Shown here in pieces: positions 53,561 through 62,573 of a stretch of DNA of 64,000 nucleotides (position 1 is its first letter; each line of letters starts with the position of its first letter). This stretch comes from Lysinibacillus sp. ZYM-1 (GTDB lineage: Bacteria; Bacillota; Bacilli; Bacillales_A; Planococcaceae), in the NCBI RefSeq assembly GCF_001308875.1, contig NZ_KQ465119.1:62001-126000 (forward strand). The letters run 5' to 3'. The notes below the pieces were generated by a model. That model was not told where the DNA came from and did no database searches. It was given only the letters and a program-made list of their open reading frames with translations. The translations under genes were made by a program, and so were the position numbers.

Positions 53561-53747
53561 ATAGGATGCTAGTGATCTCTTAACAAACAGCTTTACTTAG
53601 GTACTAAAAAACTAAAATCGCTAAGGAACCCCATTGTTCTTAACATGAAGGGATGGCCCTTTTAAATGAAAATTGAAAGTATTTCATTAATCGTTTTCGA
53701 CCTCCTATGAGCCAAAGAAGACGATATCAAATTTAATTGAATGGGCT

Positions 53748-53781
53748 AAGGCTACGGATGATCAACATTCGTGGCCTTTTT
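53748..53781 (+). terminator. Terminator upstream of cntL
   Basis: AAGGC, ACG and ATG pair with CAT, CGT and GCCTT, with single-base mismatches between, around ATCAA, followed by TTTTT. The 378-base gap from 53561 otherwise has no gene. A clear Zur-type palindrome was not found between here and cntL. Confidence 0.6.
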
Positions 53782-53938
53782 AATTTTGTAGATAGTAAAA
53801 AATCAAGATTCATCATATACAGTTTTTTGAAATTTTTCACCACTTATACTGAGCCATTAAAGTATAGATATCATTGAAATAGTAATAAAGGGTATGGCAT
53901 ATATTGAACTTTAATCCTCTAAAATAGGAGTGGGGCAA

Positions 53939-54733
53939 GTGAAAGATATCGATGCATTTTTAAAGAAATTACATTACTTTGATAAAAAATTTAAGGTATT
54001 TATCAATCAAAATTATGATCAATTAATGGATGAGTACTCAGCGTTGTGTGAAATAATCGATGAATATTCTTCCTTTATTATAAATCATGACAATGAAAGT
54101 CAATGGACTAATTTAGAACAATCCATCGAGATAGTATCATTAGTTGAGAATCTAAGAAATAACTCTTCTGTTTGCGTCCAAATCATGGAAAAGTATCGAG
54201 CCTTAGTCTTAAGTAATGAGAATGAGGCGTTCACGGATTATTTTCGTAACATTGAAAATTGCATTGAAAAAGAATCTGTGAGTTTTCAAATGACTAGCCA
54301 GTCAAAGGTGCTCATGGTAGGATCTGGTTCTTTCCCTATAACATTATTAATGATTGCGGAACGAACAGGCGCTGAAGTTTTTGGAATTGATCTTGATGAG
54401 GAAGCAATCCGATTAGGAAAACATGTAGTAAATAAATTGGGAAATCATTTATCCATTCAAATTGACAATAAGACAGTAGCAGAACTCGGAGTTATAAAAC
54501 AAATTAGTCATATTATTTTTAGTTCAACTGTTTACAGTAAATATGACATATTGGACCAATTATATAATGTAACAAATAAAGATGTACGTATTGCTATGCG
54601 TTATGGAGATGGGCTAAAGTCACTTTTTAATTATCCCATGCAAAAAGTAGACGAAACCAAATGGCAATTAATAGAGAAAATTATACATCCTCAAAGTGTG
54701 TTTGATGTTGTTTTATATCAAAAAGTACAATGA
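53939..54733 (+). CDS. cntL: Nicotianamine synthase-like enzyme of opine metallophore synthesis
   Basis: A 264-residue SAM-dependent enzyme (S. aureus CntL is about 271). It has the Rossmann segment SKVLMVGSGSFPITLLMIAE then GAEVFGIDLDEEAIRLGKHV (residues about 124-165). CntL attaches the aminobutyrate group of SAM to histidine, the second step in staphylopine synthesis. The start is GTG 53939, eight bases after AGGAG. Its stop codon overlaps the next gene (ATGA), which is cntM, so the pair is translationally coupled. The racemase gene cntK is absent here, so the histidine may be L-His, as in pseudopaline. Confidence 0.88.
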   Translation: MKDIDAFLKKLHYFDKKFKVFINQNYDQLMDEYSALCEIIDEYSSFIINHDNESQWTNLEQSIEIVSLVENLRNNSSVCVQIMEKYRALVLSNENEAFTDYFRNIENCIEKESVSFQMTSQSKVLMVGSGSFPITLLMIAERTGAEVFGIDLDEEAIRLGKHVVNKLGNHLSIQIDNKTVAELGVIKQISHIIFSSTVYSKYDILDQLYNVTNKDVRIAMRYGDGLKSLFNYPMQKVDETKWQLIEKIIHPQSVFDVVLYQKVQ

Positions 54734-56058
54734 CTTATATAGATGAGGAGAAGGCTATGAGTTATTTTAATAAGGTTTTACTGTTAGGAACAGGGCCAAC
54801 AGTTATTCAATTAGCTGTGAATTTCAAAAATTATTTTAATGGTAAAGTAGCTATCGCAGGCCGAGAATCCTTGCGCTCTAAAATTTTCTTTGAAACTATT
54901 GTTCAACATCAGCTTGCACTTAAGGTTTTTATACAAAATAAACAACATCAACCTGTCGCAGGAGAATGTACAATTGATGCGTTATTTGAGGGTTATCATA
55001 CAATACACGGAATTTGGGATACGGTTGTACTAAGTGTTACTACAGACTCCTACCTATCCGTTTTAGCACAACTTGATGCCAAAGTGTTAAAGGATGTTAG
55101 CTGTTTTATATTAATTTCTCCAACATTTGGCTCTAGTCATTTAATAAAAAGTTTCCTCAAGAAACTATCACCCCAGGCTGAGGTAATTAGTTTTTCAACC
55201 TATTATGGAGATACAAGATGGTTCGATGACATCCCATCAAATGAAGTATTGACAACAGGGGTCAAGAAAACAGTTTTTATTGGTTCAACTTGTTCAAAAT
55301 CGCAAAGATTGAATGAATTATCTTTATTATTTAATCGTTTAGGGATTCAATTGAAAAAAGTAGCATCTCCGCTCGAAGCAGAAACAAGAAATATTTCTTT
55401 ATACGTGCATCCTCCCTTATTTATGAATGAATTTTCATTACAAGCAATATTTGATGAGCAAAACACGCCAAAGTATGTATATAAACTTTATCCTGAGGGT
55501 CCTATTACTTATACAACAATCCGTTATTTATTAAATTATTGGAAAGAAATGATGGCGATTGTGAATTACTTCCATATTCAACCTCTAAATCTATTAAGGT
55601 TTATGGTAGATGATAATTATCCATTACTTCCCAAAAGTATAGACCGACAAGAAATAGAGAATTTTATTAAACTTGAGTCCATACATCAAGAGTATCTACT
55701 CTATATTCGGTATGCATCCCTATTAATTGATCCATACTCTAAACCAAATCAAGAAGGTAAATATTTTGATTTCTCAGCAGTGCCTCTTAGAAGGATTTTT
55801 ATTAATCATGATGGTGAATGGGATATTCCGAGAATGCCAAAAGAGGATTACTACCGTGTAAAAATCATTCAAGGGATTGCCAAAGCCCTGAAATTGAAAA
55901 GTCCAACACTTGATCATCTTGTACAAACCTATGAAGAAAAATTGCAACAAGTAGTAGCTACATCTGCACATAAAACATATTCAGAAGCCTTCCAAGTAAA
56001 ATCCTTTTCACAAGATATAGAGATGATATGTAACGGATTAAGTAAAAACCCACAATAA
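54730..56058 (+). CDS. cntM: Opine metallophore dehydrogenase
   Basis: A 442-residue NAD(P)-binding dehydrogenase, the CntM/staphylopine dehydrogenase family. The cofactor loop is LLLGTGPTVIQLA (residues about 15-27). Conserved blocks are ILISPTFGSSHL, VISFSTYYGDTRWFDD, VLTTGVKKTVF, ETRNISLYVHPPLFMNEFSL and RMPKEDYYR. It reductively condenses the CntL product with an alpha-keto acid (pyruvate or 2-oxoglutarate) to make the metal chelator. ATG 54730 overlaps cntL; ATG 54757, preceded by GAGGAGAAGG, is an alternative that matches the family start better. The keto-acid choice is not predicted here. Confidence 0.92.
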   Translation: MTYIDEEKAMSYFNKVLLLGTGPTVIQLAVNFKNYFNGKVAIAGRESLRSKIFFETIVQHQLALKVFIQNKQHQPVAGECTIDALFEGYHTIHGIWDTVVLSVTTDSYLSVLAQLDAKVLKDVSCFILISPTFGSSHLIKSFLKKLSPQAEVISFSTYYGDTRWFDDIPSNEVLTTGVKKTVFIGSTCSKSQRLNELSLLFNRLGIQLKKVASPLEAETRNISLYVHPPLFMNEFSLQAIFDEQNTPKYVYKLYPEGPITYTTIRYLLNYWKEMMAIVNYFHIQPLNLLRFMVDDNYPLLPKSIDRQEIENFIKLESIHQEYLLYIRYASLLIDPYSKPNQEGKYFDFSAVPLRRIFINHDGEWDIPRMPKEDYYRVKIIQGIAKALKLKSPTLDHLVQTYEEKLQQVVATSAHKTYSEAFQVKSFSQDIEMICNGLSKNPQ

Positions 56059-56172
56059 TACTATAAATACAGCAAGAAACACTGAATGAAGCAAACTATC
56101 TTCCTCAAAAGGTTTAACGATGTAATCTGTAGAATAACTATCTATTAAAGACACTATGTTAGGAGAGAGGTT

Positions 56173-56925
56173 ATGCATAACTTATCAGGAAAGGTTATTC
56201 TCATCACAGGGGCAAGCTCAGGTATTGGGCTTGCCACCGCCGAATTGCTGGCATCTAAAGGGGCTAAAGTAATTATTAATTATCATTCAAATGTGAGTGG
56301 GGCCACCGAAGCCGTCCAACGTATTCTTGAAAATGATGGAGAGGCAATTGCCATTCAAGCTGATGTGATGAATAAAGAAGAAGTGAACACAATGGTTGAA
56401 CAAGCTATTTCTTCTTTTGGCACGATTGACGTTTTAGTTAATAACGCTGGTGGTGGTCTCTGCCCAAGTACATTTATGGATATGAGTGAAGAGCTATGGG
56501 AAGAAACGTTTAAATTAAATGTTACTAGTGTTCTCTTATGCTCCCAAGCTGTTTTAAGACATATGATTCCCAAAAAATCCGGAAAAATTATTAATGTCTC
56601 TTCAGCTGCTGCACGAATCGGAGGGGCTGGAGAAAGTATTCATTATGCATCTGCTAAAGGGGCGATAAATACAATGACGATTGGCATGTCCAGGGAGCTA
56701 ATTGACAATGGAATTATCGTAAACGGGGTAGCACCTGGGATGGTAGAAACACCTTTTCATGATAAATTCGCTCCTGGCGATAATCGACTTGAGCGTATGG
56801 CTTCTACTGTGCCTATTAAACGAGCTGCCACACCTATGGAAATAGCAGAGGTAATAGCCTTTCTTTCTTCGGATGCTTCCAATTACATGCTCGGAGAAAT
56901 TATTAATGTTAGTGGTGGGAGATAA
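56173..56925 (+). CDS. SDR family oxidoreductase beside cntLM
   Basis: A 250-residue short-chain dehydrogenase. The cofactor motif TGASSGIGLATAE, NNAGG, catalytic serine NVSSAAARIGG, and YASAKGAINTM are intact, and it ends in GEIINVSGGR. It resembles FabG-like 3-oxoacyl reductases or glucose-1-dehydrogenase-like SDRs. It begins 114 bases after cntM with GGAGAGAGG before the ATG. Whether it tailors the metallophore or is merely adjacent is unknown; a terminator follows. Confidence 0.88.
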   Translation: MHNLSGKVILITGASSGIGLATAELLASKGAKVIINYHSNVSGATEAVQRILENDGEAIAIQADVMNKEEVNTMVEQAISSFGTIDVLVNNAGGGLCPSTFMDMSEELWEETFKLNVTSVLLCSQAVLRHMIPKKSGKIINVSSAAARIGGAGESIHYASAKGAINTMTIGMSRELIDNGIIVNGVAPGMVETPFHDKFAPGDNRLERMASTVPIKRAATPMEIAEVIAFLSSDASNYMLGEIINVSGGR

Positions 56926-56972
56926 TTAAGCAATCATATCTTATATTTAATTGGATAAAAATAAAAACCTAT

Positions 56973-57010
56973 TAATAGCCTTACTACAATTAACTGTAGC
57001 AAGGCTATTA
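56973..57010. terminator. Terminator after the SDR gene
   Basis: TAATAGCCTT and CTACA pair with TGTAG and AAGGCTATTA (one mismatch between blocks), loop of six. The following 210 bases have no gene. Confidence 0.75.
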
Positions 57011-57221
57011 AAATTTTCACTTTAATATAGGGGTGACTGAAATCTATTTTAAACGAACCTTTTTATCACAAACCATTTAAGTAAAAATATATCGTACAAC
57101 ACAGAGAAATTAGAAAATTTAATACATACATACATGCAAGTAATGATAGAAGAAGAGAGTATTAAAAAAATGTAAAATCTCTGTTGAAATGCACGCTGAC
57201 GGATTGAATAAGATATTTTGT

Positions 57222-57611
57222 TTATCCTTCAACAATGGCAAGATATTTAGTTATTTTCCCTTCAATTTCAACGATTAAAATATCTCCTCTTTCCTTGGTG
57301 GAAAAAATCTTTGTCCCAATAGGGAGTTTATTTGACATTTCATCTTTAAAATCTGTATTTGTATTATTTTTTGTTTTTATTTCACCGATTTGAACATTTT
57401 TTGTTAAAGACAATTCATTCAGCCAATCAATATTAGTTTTGTAGATAATTCCATCATACTGAAAAATATCAGCCTCAGTATCTAATGTTAAAACTTCTTT
57501 TGCATCTATGCTATCAATTGATATTGTTGTAGTTTCCCCTTGAATGTTGCATCCTGTAATCATCAATAAACCTAATACAAATAAACCATTGTATAAATTT
57601 TTTATTTTCAA
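57222..57611 (-). CDS. Small putative lipoprotein
   Basis: A 129-residue protein with a lipoprotein signal (GLLMITGCN, cysteine near residue 21). The remaining about 108 residues are mostly strands (DIFQYDGIIYKTNIDWLNEL, then GDILIVEIEGKITKYLAI). The start is a TTG after AAAGAGGTGAAAGG; longer frames upstream lack a ribosome site. I do not recognise the family. It is probably anchored to the outer face of the membrane. Confidence 0.65.
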   Translation of the reverse strand: MKIKNLYNGLFVLGLLMITGCNIQGETTTISIDSIDAKEVLTLDTEADIFQYDGIIYKTNIDWLNELSLTKNVQIGEIKTKNNTNTDFKDEMSNKLPIGTKIFSTKERGDILIVEIEGKITKYLAIVEG

Positions 57612-57969
57612 TCCTTTCACCTCTTTTATATAGACGTGAAACTTTTTCCAAAAGTTACAACTATAGTTTATAAGAGGTAATAATGATGGTGTGTTAACGT
57701 TCCTTTCCAAATCTAAAATGAATGCGCTTTAGAAACTCCAGAATGTAGTTCACACATCGCTGTGGAGGAATACAGTATCTGATGCACCGTATAGGCAAAT
57801 CCATAGGTGTGCAGAAATTAAACTTCTATAGACATTTTAAAGAAAAAATATTGTTGAACATTTCTAAATTGAAATGCTTTTTTTACTAACTATCTAGTTG
57901 AAGGAGATAATTTTCTTATATCGAATATATTTTATAAGAATAGGAAATATTTCAAGACGAGGTGTTCGA

Positions 57970-58518
57970 TTGAATAAGATGAGAACTTACACAGAAAGAT
58001 TAGTTATTCGATTATTAGAAGAGGGAGATTATTCTTCTTGGCTCACCCAATATGAAAATCGTTTACCTTCGCAACATAAATACGATGAAGGTAAATTAGA
58101 TATGAGCATTTGTACGAAAGAATGGTTTCGTGATTTAATTGCTAAACATCATCAGATGGCGATGGATGACAAAGTATATGTTTTTGGCGTGTTTAGAAAG
58201 GAAGATAATACTCATATTGGCTTTATAGATTTTTCTACAATAATGAGGGAAGAATTTCAATGGGCCAGGTTTGGTTATACAATTCATAACCACTTTTGGA
58301 GAAAAGGTTATGGTAAAGAGGCTGTAAATGCAGCCATAGATCTAGCGTTTGAAAAATTAAATTATCATCGCATAGAAGCTCATATAAACCTTGATAATAT
58401 AGCGTCTATAAGGTTGGCTGAAAGTGTTGGAATGATTTATGAATGCACAAGGAAAGGGTTCATATACGAGGACGACAAATGGACTGATCAACTCGTTTAC
58501 TTTATAAACGCAAAATAA
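57970..58518 (+). CDS. GNAT acetyltransferase, RimJ/RimL-like
   Basis: A 182-residue GNAT protein of the RimJ/RimL type: TERLVIRLLEEGDYSSWLTQ near the start, GYTIHNHFWRKGYGKEAVNA (acetyl-CoA site) and HRIEAHINLDNIASIRLAES then VGM near the end. It acetylates an amino group, perhaps at a protein N-terminus or on a drug. The start is TTG 57970 after GAGGTG, or ATG 57979. It stands alone. The substrate is unknown. Confidence 0.85.
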   Translation: MNKMRTYTERLVIRLLEEGDYSSWLTQYENRLPSQHKYDEGKLDMSICTKEWFRDLIAKHHQMAMDDKVYVFGVFRKEDNTHIGFIDFSTIMREEFQWARFGYTIHNHFWRKGYGKEAVNAAIDLAFEKLNYHRIEAHINLDNIASIRLAESVGMIYECTRKGFIYEDDKWTDQLVYFINAK

Positions 58519-58728
58519 GCTTTTTAAGTAGACAACAACGTTGATGTGTCTAGTACACACGCTTCTAAGAAGAAAAAGTCATTCTTCGGATATAGTTATT
58601 GCAACCAATGAAATCAAAACACTTTTTTAGAAGACTGTAAAAGAAGAAAATACTAAAGTCAAAGAAGGTGATTGTTCAATGAAAGCAACAGCTTCTTGTC
58701 CTAACGGTGATTTTAATTAAAGCTCATT

Positions 58729-58752
58729 GAGTTGCATCAGCAACTCTTTTTT
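58729..58752 (+). terminator. Small terminator in a 350-base gap
   Basis: GAGTTGC and GCAACTC form a perfect 7-bp stem with an ATCA loop and six Ts. A 13-codon open frame (MKATASCPNGDFN) lies just before it, with no clear ribosome site. The rest of the gap from 58519 to 58868 has nothing recognisable. Confidence 0.7.
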
Positions 58753-58868
58753 ATTGGTTTAACGGGACAGAAAAACTGAAATGTAAATGTTATAATATGG
58801 TTATTGCAAAAGAAATTTAGCGAGAGCCCTAAATTACACAAGTGCAGGAGAATGAGGAGGATTTAACA

Positions 58869-59297
58869 TTGATAAAGATTAATGAAGATATAATAGGGCA
58901 ACGTTATTAACAGCTTATCGAGATACTAGCGAGTCAATGTAACCTTTTTGCCTTTGTTGAAAACAGACAATTAATGGACGATGAAGAATTGCGACTAGCA
59001 ATTGTCGATGAATTAATAGCAGATATTAATTATCACCTTATTGAAAGAACAATTCAATGTGAATGGGAGACGACAACGCTTGGCGAAAATACTGCATATG
59101 TTTTTTATTTTCATTTAAATAATGCTACTGCGCAGTATCTGAAGGAACGCAGCGATTCACTTTTTGGATGGATAACACCCGAATTACCGGAGGATTTAAT
59201 GTTTTATCAAGATGACCAATGTTTACTTGCAGCGTGTTCGCATGGAGGTTTTTTTATGGTTGATGAAAATGTATGGGACCGTTTTTTATTAAGCTAA
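58869..59297 (+). pseudogene. Small protein gene with an early stop codon
   Basis: GAGGAGG lies eight bases before a TTG at 58869. The frame reads LIKINEDIIGQRY, then TAA (58908-58910), then continues QLIEILASQCNLFAFVENRQ to a stop at 59297, about 142 codons in all. Without the one stop it would be a small acidic protein. The segment QCLLAACSHGGFFMVDENVW ends it. The family is not recognised. A single base change or read error explains the break; translation from ATG 58974 could still yield 107 residues. Confidence 0.6.
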
Positions 59298-59623
59298 TCG
59301 TGTTATTAATTAGATCATTTTACATATTCAGCTCTTTTTCTCTTGAACTAAAGCAGCATTTTGATTCCGTGAATATGGTTAATTTTGAAATCACTGAATA
59401 AATTGTTTTTTTAGTGCTGAATACCAAGATTAATGAGGTGGTAACTTGAGTAAAAGGTTGTGATGCTAAAAAGATATGGTGAGCAGCCATGGGATAAATA
59501 ACGAAGTGTGAGACATAAATTTAAATAGATTGTCTGTCTTCGCTAAAGGAGCTATTTATCGGGTTCGGGTATTAAGTAAGAAGTAGAGCATTTTTACTTA
59601 AACTAAAGCTGCAGGTTAGTATA
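59298..59623. other. Gap without a gene
   Basis: AT-rich sequence with a 12-codon open frame (MLKRYGEQPWDK, near 59460) lacking support. No element with clear ends is seen. Confidence 0.4.
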
Positions 59624-59654
59624 AAACACCGACTAAATGAAATAGTCGGTGTTT
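59624..59654. terminator. 12-bp terminator
   Basis: AAACACCGACTA (59624-59635) pairs perfectly with TAGTCGGTGTTT (59643-59654) across a 7-base loop. It lies between the gap above and the end of the minus-strand TauE gene. Confidence 0.8.
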
Positions 59655-59789
59655 ATTTAACTTCATGAATAACCATCGCAGACAGAGTGATTACCTTGAA
59701 AGGACAAAGTAAATAAAAAATTTACTGTCCCTATGTATGAATCCACCCGCAGTGACTATCGGTAAAAAGTCATTTGACTGGCAGAATGA

Positions 59790-60557
59790 TTATTTTATTA
59801 AATCTGATACGACCTGAACAATTAGAAAGAAAAAAATGATTGGTAATATAACTTGAATCCATTTTGTTTTGATAAAAGGAATAATCTTTAAACCTAAGAA
59901 AGAGCCAACAATAGAGCCAATTGCAACTGGAATGGCAATACCCCAATTAACAATACCAGTAAAATAATAATAGAGAAAGGCACCTGTACAGCTTGAAAAC
60001 GAGATAATTCTTGTTAACTCAACTGCTTTTAGATAGATATATTGTTTTTTCAAGAAATAGGTTATATTCATAAGAGCTGATCCTGGTCCAAAACCACCAT
60101 CATATATTGAAATGGCAAACGGAATGAGCTTATTAATCGGTTGTTCCTGTGTTTCTTTTGTACCTTTTATAATCAATTTATTACTGCAAAGTACAATAAT
60201 AAATGCGAAAATTAAGCTTATACATGCCACCACATTCATGATTTTTTCTGATAATAGGATGGCTAAAAATGCACCAAATACACCTCCTAAACTAGATACC
60301 ATAATTAAAGAAGCGTATTTTTCTAAAGATAAATGTCCTTTTATGACAAACGAAACAACATTTGATAGAGCTGAAATGCCTGTCGCAAATTTATTGACTG
60401 CAACAGTTGTATGAATCGGAATGCCAACCAGTAACATGGAAGGCATCAATATAAAGCCTGCTGCACCGAAAAGAACTCCTATTATTGCTGCGAGTAAACC
60501 AATAGTAAATAAAACAAACCCTTTTACTGATACCCATTCCTGTAGTAAAATTTCCAT
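59790..60557 (-). CDS. TauE/SafE family exporter
   Basis: A 255-residue membrane protein with about eight helices. The family's two half-domains are seen: GLLAAIIGVLFGAAGFILMP with HTTVAVNKFATGISAL, and IYDGGFGPGSALMN with GSIVGSFLG. These proteins export or import anionic sulfur compounds such as sulfite and sulfoacetate, or other small organic acids. ATG 60557 follows GAGGTG by six bases. It is divergent from a LysR gene across 104 bases. Confidence 0.88.
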   Translation of the reverse strand: MEILLQEWVSVKGFVLFTIGLLAAIIGVLFGAAGFILMPSMLLVGIPIHTTVAVNKFATGISALSNVVSFVIKGHLSLEKYASLIMVSSLGGVFGAFLAILLSEKIMNVVACISLIFAFIIVLCSNKLIIKGTKETQEQPINKLIPFAISIYDGGFGPGSALMNITYFLKKQYIYLKAVELTRIISFSSCTGAFLYYYFTGIVNWGIAIPVAIGSIVGSFLGLKIIPFIKTKWIQVILPIIFFFLIVQVVSDLIK

Positions 60558-60625
60558 CAAATCACCTCTATACTTAAATTACTGGTAAACTATACATAAA
60601 ACAAATATATAATAATTGCTTATTC

Positions 60626-60640
60626 ATAAATTAAATTTAT
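60626..60640. promoter_or_regulatory. LysR-type box in the divergent gap
   Basis: ATAAAT, TAA, ATTTAT is a 15-bp palindrome containing the T-N11-A form of LysR sites. It lies 22 bases before the LysR start and 69 bases before the TauE start. It is the natural candidate for LysR binding, but the region is AT-rich, so chance is possible. Confidence 0.45.
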
Positions 60641-60661
60641 AGATAGAAAGGTGTGAATGAA

Positions 60662-61546
60662 ATGAATTTGCATGCATTGAGGATATTTACGACTGTAGCA
60701 AAGCTTGGTGGAATTACTGCAGCAGCAAATAGTATGCTACTTAGTCAGCCAGCTGTTACCATTCAAATTCGGAAATTAGAAAATGAAATAGGGGCTAAAT
60801 TGATTGAAGGCAAAGGACGTGGGATTCAATTAACTCCTGCAGGAAGGTTTTTATACGAGCAGGGAACTCGATTATTTTATCTAGAAGCACAAGTTGATGA
60901 GAGACTAGGCAAATTTTTAGCAAAGGAAGACAAAATACATATTGCTTCCTCCTATATCCCAATTAATTATTTACTGCCGTCGATTATAGCAAAGTACAAA
61001 CTTGCTAATCCTCACATTGAATTTTTTGTATCGTTAGGCAATGTAAAATCTGTGGAAGAGCAAGTTCTGAATTATGAAGTAGATTTCGGGTTTGTCGTTC
61101 AAAGTAAAATTGGTCATACAGATTTACAGTTTGAAAAGATATTAGATATCCCATTCTGGTTTATTGTCCATCCATCACATTCTTTTGCAAATCAAACTGT
61201 TTCTATTTACGAATTATCAAACGAGGACTTTATTTTTCGGGAACGTGGCAGCTCGACACTCGATTTATTGGAAGCGGTATTTTACACATGCAATGCTCCC
61301 ATGCCAAAATTAGGACTTCAAATGCAAGGCTTACATGAATCGCTTAAAGTAGTGGAAGCAGGGTATGGAATGACTTTAGCACCCTCCTATAGTGTGACAG
61401 AGAGTCTATCAAACGGAAAACTAGCTCGAGTATATGTGGAGCAGACGGATATTCAGCAAAGTTTATTTATATGTACACGCAAATCTGATATAGATGAATA
61501 TCCGTTTATTCAGTTTTTGAAAACTCATTTAAATACATTAAAGTAA
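60662..61546 (+). CDS. LysR family regulator
   Basis: A 294-residue protein with the LysR winged helix at residues about 1-60 (MNLHALRIFTTVAKLGGITA then SQPAVTIQIRKLENEIGAKL) and a periplasmic-binding-like effector domain. It resembles the CysL/CbbR branch. The start at 60662 is eight bases after AAAGGTG. By position it controls the divergent TauE/SafE exporter, probably in response to the transported anion. Confidence 0.92.
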   Translation: MNLHALRIFTTVAKLGGITAAANSMLLSQPAVTIQIRKLENEIGAKLIEGKGRGIQLTPAGRFLYEQGTRLFYLEAQVDERLGKFLAKEDKIHIASSYIPINYLLPSIIAKYKLANPHIEFFVSLGNVKSVEEQVLNYEVDFGFVVQSKIGHTDLQFEKILDIPFWFIVHPSHSFANQTVSIYELSNEDFIFRERGSSTLDLLEAVFYTCNAPMPKLGLQMQGLHESLKVVEAGYGMTLAPSYSVTESLSNGKLARVYVEQTDIQQSLFICTRKSDIDEYPFIQFLKTHLNTLK

Positions 61547-61688
61547 CCAAATTGAGAACATGGTATGCTGATTTCTCGATTGTCTATTGGGATTAATATC
61601 GTCCTATCACTGATGGAATGAAGAAACAGCAAATTAAGATTCATGGTCGTTATCTCAAAATCATTTTTTAAAGAAAGGGTAGAGAGGT

Positions 61689-62456
61689 ATGTTATCATTT
61701 CCATTTGCTACTAGCCAAAAAGAAAAATTAGCTATTATTAATGAATTAAAAGAGCGATTATTGATTGCCCATCCCACAAATATCTTGGCCATTGGTGTAT
61801 ATGGCTCAATGGGATTAAAAAATGATTTGCCTTATTCTGATATTGAGTTGCATGTGATCACAACTGATGAAGTAGTCATTAATAGCCACGAATTTATTTA
61901 CGACAAATTTAAAATAGAAGTTAGTGTCAAGCAAAAACAAACGTTTTTTAAGCAAGCAATAAAGGTGGATGATTCATGGGCCATCAAGGCGGGGATTTTT
62001 ATAAATATTTTACCTATTTATGATCCACAAAACATATTCGCAGAAGTTCGAAAACGCCCTTTACAAGTTTCTGATGCTGCAATTCGAGAAACGATGAAGG
62101 AATTTATGATTTGGGAGCCTTACGAAACAATTGCTAAAATAAGAAATAACTTCATTGCTCAAAACTATTCTTATATACCTTTGGGAGCGAAGGATTTAAC
62201 ATGGCAAACCGCAAAAATGATTGGTCTCGCAAATAGGAAATATTATAGTACACGTGCTAGAACTTTTGAGGAATCACTAGCAATGGATTCTAAGCCTAAT
62301 GGATATGTTGCTCTAGCTAAAAGTGTTATGAGTGGTGACCTAAGCGATATCGAATACATCTACCAGTTATGTGAAAGCTTATGGATCGGTTTAAATGAAT
62401 GGTATGAAAAACTTGGCATTAAATATAGAGTTCACGAGCTTCCTTCATTTGAATAG
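61689..62456 (+). CDS. ANT(4')-like aminoglycoside nucleotidyltransferase
   Basis: A 255-residue protein close in length (253) to kanamycin nucleotidyltransferase ANT(4')-I. The nucleotidyltransferase motif AIGVYGSMGLKNDLPYSDIE (GS plus D-x-E) is near residue 36, followed by FKIEVSVKQKQTFF and DDSWAIKAGIFINILPIYD, in the same order as in ANT(4'). The C-terminal helical part (GYVALAKSVMSGDLSD, LCESLWIGLNEW) also agrees. The family transfers AMP to the 4' hydroxyl of kanamycin-type drugs. Divergence from the known enzyme is considerable, so substrate and resistance are not assured. A ribosome site AAAGGG lies upstream. Confidence 0.82.
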   Translation: MLSFPFATSQKEKLAIINELKERLLIAHPTNILAIGVYGSMGLKNDLPYSDIELHVITTDEVVINSHEFIYDKFKIEVSVKQKQTFFKQAIKVDDSWAIKAGIFINILPIYDPQNIFAEVRKRPLQVSDAAIRETMKEFMIWEPYETIAKIRNNFIAQNYSYIPLGAKDLTWQTAKMIGLANRKYYSTRARTFEESLAMDSKPNGYVALAKSVMSGDLSDIEYIYQLCESLWIGLNEWYEKLGIKYRVHELPSFE

Positions 62457-62488
62457 TAAGTAATGAATGACATTAAAAAAGGTCTATG

Positions 62489-62527
62489 AAGAGCCATGCT
62501 GCTCAAAACCTGAAGCCTGGTTCTTTT
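62489..62527 (+). terminator. Terminator after the nucleotidyltransferase
   Basis: AAGAGCCA (62489-62496) pairs with TGGTTCTT (62518-62525, one G-U), followed by seven Ts. Confidence 0.65.
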
Positions 62528-62573
62528 TTTACCTTAAAAAGCGAATAAATGAGAGACTGGGGTAGGCATCGGT

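Noticed and set aside
53782-53938. Zur box in front of cntL
   Set aside because: No sequence close to the Bacillus Zur palindrome was found; several weak AT-rich foldbacks are not specific enough.
58650-58727. 13-codon open frame before the small terminator
   Set aside because: It has no clear ribosome site, and the length is within chance.
61547-61688. Mobile-element origin of the ANT(4')-like gene
   Set aside because: No inverted ends, target repeats or transposase remains lie next to it, and base composition matches the neighbours.
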